This document shows, one piece after another, positions 22,040 through 33,733 of a DNA stretch of 64,000 nucleotides. Made by a program: the position numbers and the translations under genes. How positions within the stretch are numbered: the first letter of the stretch is position 1; each line of letters begins with the position of its first letter. The DNA is taken from contig NC_061867.1 in NCBI RefSeq assembly GCF_907164915.1, forward strand, positions 23,970,308 to 24,034,307, written 5' to 3'. The notes under the pieces were generated by a model, which did not search any database, had not been told where the DNA came from, and saw only the letters and a list, made by a program, of their open reading frames with translations. The DNA is from Impatiens glandulifera. Taxonomy: Eukaryota > Streptophyta > Magnoliopsida > Ericales > Balsaminaceae.

Positions 22040-25000
22040 ATGTTCTTGAGGGAAAACTATAATAACTGGAAGATGAGAATGTAGGAGCATTTGGCTGCAC
22101 TCGATGATGACATGTGGTTTGTCATCACCGATGGCCCAATAAAGATTATGAAGGCCATCTCACTACTAACCCCAATGGAACTCCTATAATGAAGGAGAAA
22201 CAAAGGTCATAGTGGACCGCCGAAGATAAGAGGAAGAACAACCTCGACAACATGGAAACAACATCCTCTACAAGACATTAAACGATAATATGTTCAATAA
22301 GATTACCACATGCACCACTACCAATGAAATTTTGGAGCGGTTGGTTTAACTATGTGAGGGAAATGAGAAAACTAAAGAAAACAAACTCATGATTGCCAAA
22401 CAGTATCAAGATGCGTCCTAGAAAGAAGATGACTGAATTTTATGAAAGATTCAAGTAAGATTATCGTTGATCTCTTCAAACTGGGCAAGACTTACAACAA
22501 CAGAGAAGTTGCAATCAAAGTCATGCGTTCTCTGCCCAGAGAATGCGACATAAAGACGATGGCAATGAGGGAGTCCAAAGACCTCAACAAGATTGAACTA
22601 CATGATTTGATCGCCGATCTAAAGTCCTACGTTTTGAGATAAACTCTAGGAATGAAGAGGAGTCATCCATATCATTCATCTCAACCAAGGCATTAAGGAC
22701 TACTTAGGAGCCACCTACTTCCCATGCTGTGAAGTCTGCTGAAAAAAATAGCAGTGATGCCATGGCCTTATTCATGAAGAAATTTGGGAAATTAATGAAG
22801 AAGACCAAATCCTAAGTCAAGCACTTCAAATAATAATAATAATAATAATAAGAGTGATTATAAGGCTAACTTAAAGTGCTTTAGCTGTGATAAACTAGGA
22901 CACTTCAAGGCTGAATGCAGAAAGCCGAAGATGGATGATAAAAGGAAGGATGATAAGAAGAACAAGGAGCAGAAGGCTCTTATAGCTGTTGAAGGCAAGG
23001 GAAAATGGGCCAACAACGATTTAGACGATTCATCATCTAGAGAAAGTGATGATGAAGTCGTCACATGCTTCATGGCAAACGATGAATATAAGGTATTTCA
23101 CTTCACCTTAGAAGAATTCACAAGAGATGACTTAATTGTTGCACTCAATGACATGATCATTGAGTACAAGTAGTTGTCAGAATCTTTCAATGAGATGAGT
23201 TTGAAAAATAAATCTAATATCACCTCTTCATCTTAAAATACCGAAAAGAAGGATTTTGAAAACAAAATGGTTGAGCTCTCATCTGAGAAGGAGAAGCTCA
23301 AGGAAAAAATTCAGATAACAGATTAGTTTACTGAGGCCTACCGGATGTAAATTCGGATTAGGATATGACAATGATAGCCCATACAAGTCATTTAAAAAGT
23401 TAAACTTAGTGAAAGGAAAGCTTAAGGAAATAAGTTTTATCAGGGTAGTTTAACTAATAAAGGAACTGATCCAAGCTATGAAGATTTAAGATTAAAGGAT
23501 GAGATTACTTACGTTAAGCCAACTGAAAGCTAGATAAAGCCCATGAAGAGGGCATCCAATAAGTATAGCAAATCAAAACTTGACAAGAAGTCAACAAGTT
23601 TTAAATAAAAACCATCCTTTAAAGTTCACGGATCAACTGTTGGAAGGAAGACGTCTGCCAAGCCTTAATCATACGCACATCACACTACCCAAAATGAGAA
23701 ATCCATTAAAATAACCCAAATATGGATTCACAAGATAATGATCAACCGTGGACCCAATTAAATGTGGGTACCAAAATCTGTAAATATGTTTGTTTGTATG
23801 TACAACAGGTCAGCTGGTTGGAGGAATCCGTCTGGTATCTTCACAGTGATTGTTCCAGACACATGACTGGAGACATACATCTTTTAACTGAAGTGACGAA
23901 GTGCACTAGGCTTAAGATCACCTTTGGTGATAACAACAAGGGTAAGACCGTTGTAAAGGTAAGATTATCCATGGTTACCTCACCATTAACAACTTGCTAC
24001 TTGTTGAAAACTTGTATGATAACCTGATTAGTATTAGCTAGATGTGTGACAATGGCGATACTTTTATTTTTAAAAGCATACCTGCCTGGTTAAGGATCAG
24101 ATAGTAACACCTTGTTGACCGAAAGAAGAGTAGGAAATTCATTCAAAATACTGGAAAAATAGGACGTCTGATCCTTTATGCATGGTAGCCAAAAATGATC
24201 AAAATTGGGTATGACATAAAAGATAAAACAATCTTAATTTTAAAACTATTAACAACATTTGTTCAAATGATTTAGTTTCTTGTATGCCAAAATTAAAATT
24301 TTCAAAAGACAAGGTCTATCCTGTTTTCTAGATGAGAAAACATGTTAGATCAACTTTTAAAGGTAAAGGGAATCCTCAATAGAACCGGTGTTAGGAGTTA
24401 TTACATATGGATCTTTTTGGTCCAATCCAAGTCACCTGTTTACAGGGAACTAGATATTCCCTTATTATTATTGATGATTATTCCAAATTGACATGGGTTG
24501 TATTTTTAGCTTCTAAGAATCAAACTGCTGAACATTTGATTAAGATCCTCAGAAGACTTCAAATGAAAAATCCTTAAGTATATTAAAAATTAGAAGTGAT
24601 CGGGGAACCAAGTTTACCAACAGACGTCTGTCTTCTTACCTTAAGGAGTCTAGTATTAGAAACGAGTTGTATAGTTCTGGAACTCCACAACAAAATGGTG
24701 TTGATAAAAGGAGGAACATGAAACTAAAGGTAGCATCGAGATCTATGCTTGCTGAATCAGGTGTCTCTCAAAGACTTTGGACAGAGGCCATAAACACAAC
24801 ATGCTACACTCAAAATAGGTCAATAATTAATAAGCATTTTGATAAAACACCTTACGAATTATTTTATAGAAGAGTTCCTAAAGTTTCATACTTTATGATA
24901 TTTTAATGTAAGTGTTGTGTTCACAACAATGGGAAAAATCATTTGGCTGCGTTTGATGTTAGGGTAGATGTTGGAATTATTTTAGGCTATTCTTTATTTA

Positions 25001-26205
25001 TTAAATTTTATAGAGTGCATAATAATCGAACTCTAATTGTTGAATAATCTAATCATATAGTCTTTGATGAATTTGTTAAAGCAATTCTGATAATATCATT
25101 AAAGTCGCTAACATGTTGGAAGCAGCTATTCTCCAATCTAATAGTGATGATGAAGCTTTAGTCATTAGGAGCAACAAGTCTGATCAAATGACTGATTCGG
25201 TTGATGCTTAACCATACGACCGAACTATAAGTCAAGAAACGGCTAACAGTCCGGACGACGCAGGAACATCTGACCGGGCGTTTGATCCTTTAGGACCAAG
25301 CTTCAAATGGAAAATAAATCATCCACCTAAGTTAATAATAGGTAATCATAATTCTCCTCTTAGGACCAGACACCAATTATTGGGATGAATTTGCAAACTC
25401 TGCCTTTATTTCTCAAATTAAACCAAAAAAAATCAATGAAGCTTTGGTTGATACCGACTAGATCAATGCTATACAAGATGAACTGAATCAATTTGAAAGA
25501 AATAAAGTGTGGCATCTAACTCCAAGACCGACTGATCAATCGGTTATTAGAACTAGATGGGTTTTTCGAAACAAGCTCAGTGAAGATGGCTTGGTTGTGG
25601 GAAACAAAACCCGATTGGTAGCTCAAGGCTATAGCCAGGAGGAAGGAGTTGACTTTGAGGAGTCATTTGCACCTGTCGCTAGACTTGAAGCAATTAGAAT
25701 CTTCCTAAATTATACATCTTTTAAGAACTTTAAAGTTTATCAAATGATTGTAAAAGGTGCATTTTTAAATAGAATTTTTTAAAAGTGCATTTGCTTTATA
25801 TGGTCTTAAGGAAGCTCCTCGAATTTGGTATGACACTTTAATATAGTTTTTATTTGATCATGATTTTATCATTGGCACATTAGATAAAACTTTATTTAGA
25901 TTTTTTCAAGATTATTATATTTTGCTTGTCCAAATTTATATTGATAATATCATATTTGGGTCAACTAACCATAAATTATGTAAGAAATTATCTAAGTTGA
26001 TGTAGGACAAATTTGAGATAAGTATGATGGGAGAGTTGACATTCTTCCTAGGTCTTCAAGTTCGTCCACATGAATATGGCATATTCATCAAACAAGCCAA
26101 GTACATAAGCGAGCTGCTAAAGAAGTTCATAATGGAGAGCTATTCAGCTGCATCTACTCCAATGAATTCTTCTAGCAAGCTTGACAAGGATGATGATAGG
26201 ATAGA
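22040..26205 (+). pseudogene. C2 copia gag-pol, copy A (heavily broken), first part
   Basis: The gag start is at the ATG followed by FLRENYNNWKMRM. The best gag pieces are 22442-22642 and 22931-23173, with the zinc knuckle CFSCDKLGHFKAEC at about 22878-22920 after a seven-unit AAT (poly-Asn) tract. The protease piece (23722-24027) reads WYLHSDCSRHMTG: the catalytic DSG has become HSD. Integrase remnants are at 24400-24910 (IIDDYSKLTWVVFLA, SGTPQQNGVDKRRN). RT pieces are 25507-25782 ([34 protein letters not shown]) and about 25790-26205 (ALYGLKEAPRIWYD, YIDNIIFGSTN instead of [23 protein letters not shown]). About 100 bp between RT motifs are missing after LNRIF. Dozens of stops rule out function. 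Confidence 0.88.
26201..26205. other. Left target-site duplication of the solo LTR (ATAGA)
   Basis: ATAGA directly before TG at 26206; the same five bases follow CA at 28049-28053. Removing one copy and the LTR restores a continuous C2 reading. Confidence 0.88.
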
Positions 26206-28048
26206 TGCTAGCAATAGAGACTAGGGTCTTACTATTGTTAACAACTTATGATAAACTCTTCGATAATAATCCTGTAAGGGATTAGTATCTGTTTATATTC
26301 TTCACAAATCCTCCAAACTCTTGAAATGGATTTAAGTGCGGAAGTGTTCGTCGGATTTGAAGCTTTGAACAACTGAATTTTAAAGACAGAAAGTAAAGAA
26401 CATAGGGAGTTTAATGGATGTTCGGAAATAAAACTCCTACTTCATCCCTTCTTCCACAACCGGAAGGATATCCACTAAATACTTTGAATCGACTACAACT
26501 CACTAAGCTAGCTAACTCTCTGTTGAACAGAACAACCTCTATTCATCTTACAATATTCTCATAGCTAGACAGTAATTGATTTTCTCTCTTGATCTTGGAG
26601 GATGTAAGAAGTCAGTAAGAGCAAGAGCAAGATTGTGAATCAGGTGACCGAGAAATTAGAAGGTTGTCCTTGAGCATTTATTTGTAGTAGAAGGACACCA
26701 ACGGTCGAATTTTCTTTGTGAACACGTGGCATGTGTCTGTTGGACTGCCGCCTATAGTACCAGAGTACAACAAACTCTAAGCAATTGGATCGTGGACGTA
26801 CCGAACGAGTAGTGCACCGAATATCCTCTGATATTGTCTTGTATTGGACATACAGTTGGAAGGATATTCGCCTACGCGACGTTCATTCATTTGATATAAT
26901 TAGCTGTCTTTTCAGACTGCATAGAAGTGAGTGGATCAGGAGTAGCAGACAACTAGTTGATCGTGGTTAGACGTATGCTTTCTTCAAATGGCTGCTAAAG
27001 TAAGGCATTAGACGTACTCCTTTAGACCGCATCTAAAGAAGTTAGATGTCCTTGTCTAACTATGCATCCCTTTAGACCGCGTCTAAAGGAGTTAGACATC
27101 CTCATCTAACTACGTTCCCTTTAGACCGCATCTAAAGGAGTTAAACGTACCCATGTAACTATGTTTTCCTTTAGAACGCGTCAAAAGGAGTTAGACTTAC
27201 CCGTCTAACTACACTTCGCTTTAGACCTCGTCAAAAGGAGTTAGATGTCATCGTCTAAATACGCATCCCTTTAGATCGTGTCTAAAGGAGTTAGATATCC
27301 TCCTCTAACTACGTTTCCATTTAGACCACGTCCAAAGGAATTAAACGTACCCGTCTAAATATGCATCCCTTTAGACTGAATTTAAAGGAGTTAGACTTTC
27401 ACATCTAACTACGTTTCCCTTTAGATCGCGTCTAAATGAGTTAGACGTACCCGTCTAACTACGCTTCTGTTTAGAACTTGTGTAAAGGAGTTAGACTTCC
27501 ACGTCTAACTACGTTCCCCTTTACACCTAGTCTAAAGGAGTTAGATGTACCCGTCTAACTATGTTTCCCTTTACACCTCGTCTAAAGGAGTTAGACTTCC
27601 ACGTCTAACTATGTTTCCCTTTAGACCGCGTCTAAAGGAATTAGACTTACCGTCTAACTACGTTTCCCTTTAAACCTCATCTAAAGGAGTTAGACGTACC
27701 CGTCTAACTACGTTTCCCTTTAGACCTCGTCTAAAGGAGTTAGACTTCCACATCTAACTACGTTTCACTTTAGACTGAGTCTAAAGGAGTTAGACGTACC
27801 CGTCTAACTACGTTTTCCTTTAGATCTCGTATAAAGGAGTTAGACTTTCACGTCTAATTACGTTTGACGTATAAGAAAGCCTACTTTAGACCACGTCTAA
27901 AATATCATAGTCTTATATATGCACCTGAACAAAATAAACAGACAACTTAACTTTATTCACAACTAATTTTTAACAAAGATCATCAAAATAAATTTAGCAT
28001 AGAATAAGCTTATTCTCTAGTTTATTTTAGTCAAAATAATTTGACCCA
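26206..28048 (-). mobile_element. Solo LTR of a C1-related copia family, ~1.84 kb
   Basis: TG...CA limits and a perfect 5-bp target duplication. On the minus strand it begins TGGGTCAAATTATTTTGACT, nearly the same as the C1 LTR start at 37011. No internal element sequence is present, so it is the product of LTR-LTR recombination. It carries the conserved hairpin block (about 26411-26480) and a long minisatellite (about 26995-27900). It interrupts the C2 RT/RNase H boundary. Confidence 0.9.
26995..27900. repeat. Solo-LTR minisatellite
   Basis: About 18 units of ~48 bp, consensus CCCTTTAGACCGCGTCTAAA, GGAGTTAGACGTACCCGTCT, AACTACGTTT. Each unit contains two imperfect dyads of the AGAC...GTCT type. 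Several units are alternately of the TACCCG and TTCCAC variants, suggesting a dimeric higher-order unit. Confidence 0.93.
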
Positions 28049-28345
28049 ATAGATGAAGATGGTGAGAGTATTGATATTACTACTTATAGAGGAATCATCG
28101 GTTCCTTGCTCTACCTAACAGTCAGCTGGCCAAACATCCTATTTTCTATCGGCGTCTGCGGAAGATTTCATGCTAGCTCTAAACAATCTTACTATATTGC
28201 TTCTAAGAGTATTTTGAAGTATTTAAAGGGAACTCAAAATATGGGACTACGATATCTGAAGGATTCCAGTTTCAATTTAATTAGCTATTCTAATGTAAAT
28301 TATGCATACTTTTGGTGTAAGGTAGAGGCTAAATCCTTGGCTTGA
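28049..28345 (+). pseudogene. C2 copia RT/RNase H remainder, copy A
   Basis: Continuation of C2 after the solo [43 protein letters not shown] and FNLISYSNVNYAYFWCKVEA, the end of RT and the start of RNase H (normally SYSDADYAGC). The first RNase H acidic residues are lost (SNVNY). The element is lost beyond about 28345, where a Tat-type fragment begins. Confidence 0.85.
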
Positions 28346-28439
28346 TGAATCCATGGTCTTCTTGATGACACAAAAGTCAACCTGGAAAGGATGCTGGCTA
28401 CTCGAACGGTGCACTTAAAGGAACCCATTATCTATAGGC

Positions 28440-29360
28440 GAGAGTTGTCAAAACCATTGACACACAAGTCGAATGGTATTATCTTGTCTTGGGATACTCC
28501 AATATTCTCAAGAGTTTGCGAAGGACATATATTGAGAGTAGATTCGTTTTCTATTAAGAACTTTACAACGATCTTTCTCTCTATTTGCACATAAATGTAG
28601 AGGACTTTGTCATTGTTTGATTCGGATGATTGAAGGTCCTTGTCTTTAAAGCCGATCATATTGCGTTGTGATCTAGCGAATATTATCCCTACTAGTTCCT
28701 CAAGGGTGGTGTTGGAAAGGACGTTGGCCTCGCTTAACTTGTTGAGGACATCTTTTGTGTGCTCGATAGAGTACATCAAGAATTCCCAGATAGATATGTT
28801 GGCATTTGTCTTTTTCATTTAACTTAGGAGATTGTATCCTAGGTTAAGAGCTCTAGGCTCATTCTCTCACCTGATTCCTACAACAAGTTTGGAAGTAGAT
28901 GGAACGTTGGTAGGTGTGGTTTTTATGAAACTGTGTTGAAATTCCGTTCCACCACATATTGTCGCAATGTCTATCAGGGCGTAGATGTGTGAAGTCGTTT
29001 TTGACTTTCACCATTTAGAGGTCCACTATAGCGGGCTTTGGACTAGGGATTGATCATGTTTATCTCTAGTTCAGTGTTATAGATCAGGTCCAATAACACA
29101 TTGGAGTCCAGGAATACTTCATCAATGGTGAACATATTGATTTCGGTATCCGGTAGTGGATTCTTACTATTTTTGGCTTGGGGATCAGGTTTAGATCGAT
29201 CAAATCCTAGAACAGGTATTTGAGAGCACTACAACTATTAGTGGCGTGGCCCTATGCTTTATGGTAGTCGCACCACGTATTCTCATACTTTCCCAAGAAT
29301 GGTCTATCTATTCATGGGGAAAGAGTTTGATTAGATTCTTTTCCCGAAGAATCTTCATCA
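28440..29360 (-). pseudogene. Decayed Tat-type gypsy fragment (gag end and protease)
   Basis: The minus-strand piece 28818-28432 has KKTNANISIWEFLMYSIEH, the same motif as the Tat element at ~8.75 kb, and then a protease-like KFLIENESTLNICPSQTLENIG, where the catalytic aspartate and glycine are replaced (DNG to ENE). Upstream, to about 29360, remnants of the gag linker and a degenerate zinc-binding region can be followed by DNA similarity to 8.6-9.4 kb. Divergence from the 1-14-kb element is high, so this is a separate, older copy. Confidence 0.75.
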
Positions 29361-29949
29361 CCTGGCGGTTAATATTGACCACATAAATATGGTTAATAAC
29401 AATTTTTAAATTTTTTGTTATATACCATATGTAAAATGAGTAATATCAATAATTTTTAAAGCGATTAATATTAACAACATATTTATATTTTTTAGTTTAA
29501 TAAATTTGATTAGTGATTTGTTTTAAATTTAATTAAGTAATTTATAATAAGGAAAAAAAGATACAAATATTGGTTGTATCAAATCAAAATAATGAGAGTT
29601 TTGAAACATGTCACACTCGAAACATCCCCTACTCCCATCATTATTCGATGTGGGATTCTAATAGTGCCAAAAAACAAATCTCCACATTGGCACAATATAA
29701 AATACAAATCTTTATCATTAAAAAATAGTTCTTAAGTGCTTCCAATTGGTGCTCTTCTGCACCGACTCAAACGTTCAAGATATTTATCAAATCTAAAAAT
29801 AATTTAAATTTAAATTTTCTTATATCTTTCATCTCGAACTCTCTACTCAATTGATCTTTTAATTTATCAATATCATATTGGGTTTTAACGCTAACAGTAT
29901 ATCATAAACATTAAAACAATAATAGATAGATATAAGACTCATTTTGTAG
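29361..29949. other. AT-rich spacer, nothing recognised
   Basis: No ORF or repeat pair found. A CGATGTGGGATTCTAATAGT-like stretch near 29650 has the flavour of a decayed LTR but has no partner in the window. Confidence 0.5.
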
Positions 29950-30520
29950 TTTATGCAAATACACACAATAATTGAAATTGTTTCTTCTGTACTTATGATC
30001 CATCATAAGCTTTTCAACTCACTTGTACCATTTTCTTGAATATTTTTTCAACTTGTACACTAATTCGTTCAACTTGCAAACTCAACTTTCTTTATCAACA
30101 ACTTTGAATCCATCTAGTTGAGACATGTAGATTTACTCATTTAAATGACCGTGTAGGAATGCAGTTTTCACATCCAGTTGAGCTAGCTCCAAATTCATCT
30201 ATGCCACCAAGGTCAATGAAATTATAATGGACGATTGTTTAACAACAAGAAAAAATACTTCATTATAATCAACTCCTTCCTTCTGAGCGTAGTTCTTAGC
30301 TAAAAATCTTGCCTTGTAGTGAACATCAATTTTTTCTAGAAAAATCATTTTTTCTTAGTAAAGATTCATTACAACAAATAGCCTTCTTCCCATTCTTCTT
30401 AAGAGATTGCAACTCATTTTCTATATCACCTTTCCATTTTATATTTGAAGTACTTTGAATGAAATCTAAAAAGGTGGATAGAACATCATCTACGACTGGA
30501 ATTGCATAGGTCACCATATC
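29950..30520 (-). pseudogene. Decayed copia RT fragment
   Basis: On the minus strand, 30517-30326 gives FLDFIQSTSNIKWKGDIENE followed by LQSLKKNGKKA, the segment preceding copia RT (W..AM..E..SL..N). Further down, in several frames, come LVAKNYAQKEGVDYNEVF, QLDVKTAFLHGHLNE, YMSQLDGFKV and VCKLNELVYKLKKYSRKWYK. These are ordinary copia RT motifs with many substitutions. No LTR or PBS found near it. Confidence 0.78.
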
Positions 30521-32779
30521 AACACACCGAGCTAGTTTTTGAATAACTCGTCATGATCTGTTCACGACAATTGAATAATGGAGGAGATAATGAAATATAT
30601 ACCTAATGTATGTCCAAATAAAATATATGACAATGATCAATAAATTGAATAAAAGTTATAAATATTGAACTATGTTAAACTTAACTTATAAATATTGAAT
30701 CATTGTTTATGTAGGTAATTTATTTGTTTTTACATAAATATGACTATAATGATTGTATTTATTGTTTTTTTGTGTAGTGTAATACATTTTGTTAAAATAT
30801 TAATAAAAATCGATATGTACTTGGGCATGCGACTAATTGGCGTTATCAAATCATTCTCACTCTAGATTTATTTCGTCATCAACGAAACGAATGTATTTAT
30901 ATCAAAAATCATGTAATAAACTACGCACTAAATATTGTGTGTTTTTCGGACCATAATGGTGTAGGCATAGAATGTGAAGAACTATCATCGTCAAATCATA
31001 AATAATAGATTTCTTTTTATTTATTGATAAGTAATTCATTTTTTTATTAACCTTTTGTATGGAAAATTAATTTTGTCAATCTATAACTCATACAAAGTAG
31101 CTTCAATTTTTTTTGGATGGCCTAGCATGAACTATATTATACATATTCTGTTTGATTTCAGGAGAAATTAATAATGAATCTATTAAAGAATTAATTGGTA
31201 AGTAATTAATATGGTTACATCTTTCAAAATTAATATGTTTGATTATATATTTTTATTTCACCTTAATTGATGGAAATAATGCAATGGCGATGGTCTGTGT
31301 ATGTAAAAAACACAATAAAATAGTCTCTATAACTGAGTATGATCCATTTGTTTGAAAATAAGTTCTTTTGTGTTTCAATTAAAGTTTCATTAAATATATT
31401 CCACATAATTTATGTTATATTTTGTTATGAACATTCTAATTAGAAATGTTTACATTAGAGTATTCTTTTGTTACTATTCATGGTTCTCATTAGTAGTTAC
31501 ATTATTCAAAAACAAGTGTAAGTATATGCATATTTTTCATGTCGGGATGTGCTTAAATAAGTTGTTACAAAATGGTTATCTCAACTGTTATTTGTGCTAC
31601 TATAACTTCAACAACTCCCATAAGTCTTGTTGTTTCAGTAGAGCTCAAATCTTGATCAGTTATATGTCACATAATTGGGCCTAATGGACTAAATATGTTG
31701 GTTAAAATATGATATTACAATTAAGAGATGTATAATGAGAAATATTATATGTGTTAATAAAACTCTAACAAAGACCATATATTTTAGGTCACATAACTAG
31801 GTCTAATGAGCTTAATATCAAACAATTAAGATTTTATTTTTAATACATCGCGAACTTAGGCCCAATCAAAACTCATATGAGTCAATATAATTTAATAGTA
31901 TTATATAATTATATTTTAAATGTCATATTATTGTAAAATTTGTCATATTATTGATTTTCTTCAAATTATGAATAACTATGGAAAGCATATTTGTTAGTTT
32001 TCAATACCATAGATGACCATGTTAAATTTAATAAAAACCAATATGTCTGCTTTCTAGAGAAATATTACATTTCAATTATAAATATAAGCAAAAGTGAAAA
32101 TAATATATTTTTGAAGGATGAATAAGGAAATCTCTATGTTTGACCTTTGTGGAGCCATTCGACATGAACTATAAATTATTAGCAAAAAAATGTTTTTTAC
32201 TAATTGTTTTGTCACAGGACCTCCTTTAATTTATTGTTAAATTCCTAATTCAAACTATGAGTGTTGTACATGTTGTTTTATAATTGAAAGCTACATAAAC
32301 ATATAAGGTAGATATTATAGCATAATTCATAATCTATTCTCTCAAGATTGACTCGTGAGACAAGAGTGAGCTTAGCATCTTAAGGATCATGTTTGTGTTT
32401 GAAAATCTGTTTTTACACAAGAATATTTAATACGTCTAATATAAATCTTATTTAAAGAAAATATTTAGAATAAAAAATATAAATTTTATATATTTGTAAC
32501 TAATTTAACAAATTAAAAATTATTGAAATTTATCTTTAATAATTTATCACTTAAACTTTATTAAAATGTATACACACTATTTTATATCTTATATTTTTTT
32601 CATCTATTCTAGAATATGCACTTTAAATTTTGTTAGATTGATAAGAAGTGAAGATGTATCCAAACAACTTTTTAACATGTCACATCTTAGATCGAAATTT
32701 AAAAACATGAAAAATCTAACATATCTATGTGAAAACTCAAGTCACAAACATTAATAATCTAGCTCCATAGTGATAGCTT
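30521..32779. other. AT-rich intergenic DNA, no gene supported
   Basis: Short ORFs such as 31412-31684 have hydrophobic, Cys/Tyr/Asn-rich translations typical of chance reading of AT-rich DNA. No splice-consistent coding or repeat pair seen. Confidence 0.55.
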
Positions 32780-33164
32780 GTGAGTGCTTATAGTGAGAGA
32801 AGAATATGCAAAACTTTAGTTGCATATAACGGAATATTTGCGAGATTGTATGCTTATATTAAACACATATTTATATGCAATATTAAGGTTTGCTCCTCAA
32901 TATACGTGTGAGCCTAATCAGACCCAACTCTAAACATATAGACTATCACATCCCAACCTTTAATATAGAACATGAATACAAAGGTTGGGTTGAAAAGGCT
33001 CATGCACCCAGAGTTAGATAAATTAGGCTCATGCGCATATTAAGAACGAAAACCTTCATATTGAATATAAATATGTTCTTAGATTTTTCTAAGCAAAATC
33101 ACCACATATTTTTGTTATATGACTCTAAAGTTTTCCCTCCTCCTTTCTCTCTAAAAGCACTCAT
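32780..33164. mobile_element. Foldback (inverted-repeat) element, ~385 bp
   Basis: The left half (from TGAGTGCTTATAG) is the imperfect reverse complement of the right half (ending CTAAAAGCACTCA). Paired landmarks: AAAACTTTAG, CATATAAC, ACATATTTATAT, CAATATNAAGGTTT, TGAGCCTAAT and AACTCT in the arms, with an inner pair CCCAACCTTT/AAAGGTTGGG near the centre. The loop is ~20 bp. No coding sequence; a clear target duplication is not visible. A MITE-like element or a decayed hairpin locus are both possible. Confidence 0.75.
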
Positions 33165-33233
33165 TATTGAATAAATATGAATTATGTAAGCTAGAATATG
33201 TAAAATGCTTGTCTATCCACTTATTTATGTTGT

Positions 33234-33438
33234 TGATATGATCAAATTAAATTATGGAGATCTAATTTAGATTACACAATTAATTTATTTTCTTAATTAA
33301 ATTGTTGATATGATCAAATTAAATTATGGAGATCTCATAGAGATTACACAATTATTGTTTTTCTTATTTAAGTTGTTGATATGATCAAATTAAATTATGG
33401 AGATGTCACATAGATTACACAATTACTTTTTTATTTAA
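33234..33438. repeat. Three-copy ~71-bp tandem repeat
   Basis: Three head-to-tail copies beginning TTGATATGATCAAATTAAAT and including ATTATGGAGATNT and GATTACACAATTA. The third is slightly shortened. Confidence 0.92.
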
Positions 33439-33676
33439 TATTTTAATCTTCTTTTAGTAATTATTTACAAAAGTTATTTGACTTCAAATATATTTATTAT
33501 AATTCTCTTATATAGTTAAATTATTTTAAACTTAAAACCAAAATCATTTTGTTTATCAAAATAAAAATTATGAAGATAAGTATATGACAAATTCTTAAAA
33601 GAGTTAGTATATGATAAATTCATATAATATTTTATTAATAGTGAAATAGAGAAAATAAAGGGAGTAGAGGAAAGCT

Positions 33677-33678
<2 letters not shown>

Positions 33679-33729
<51 letters not shown>
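33679..33729. repeat. (TA)n microsatellite
   Basis: About 25 uninterrupted TA units. Confidence 0.98.

Positions 33730-33733
<4 letters not shown>

Larger units (their letters stand above)
14170..25891. repeat. Copy A of a ~11.8-kb duplicated composite block
   Basis: This stretch matches 38290-50150 in the same orientation throughout: C1 LTR and gag, the inverted C3 fragment, its LTR, the C2 LTR with minisatellite, and the C2 gag-pol. The left limit is the Tat insertion and the right limit is the point where copy B is cut by the young C3 element, so the true duplication is longer on both sides. Copies differ by several percent (about 7 of the first 119 gag residues of C1) and by copy-specific deletions. 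Confidence 0.93.

Noticed and set aside
26995..27900. CRISPR-like regular repeats
   Set aside because: Both the 'repeat' and the 'spacer' parts recur in every unit, so this is a minisatellite in a plant LTR and not an array with unique spacers.
31412..31684. 90-codon ORF in AT-rich DNA
   Set aside because: Composition (Tyr, Phe, Cys, Asn) is that of random AT-rich sequence; no start context, homologue or repeat partner.
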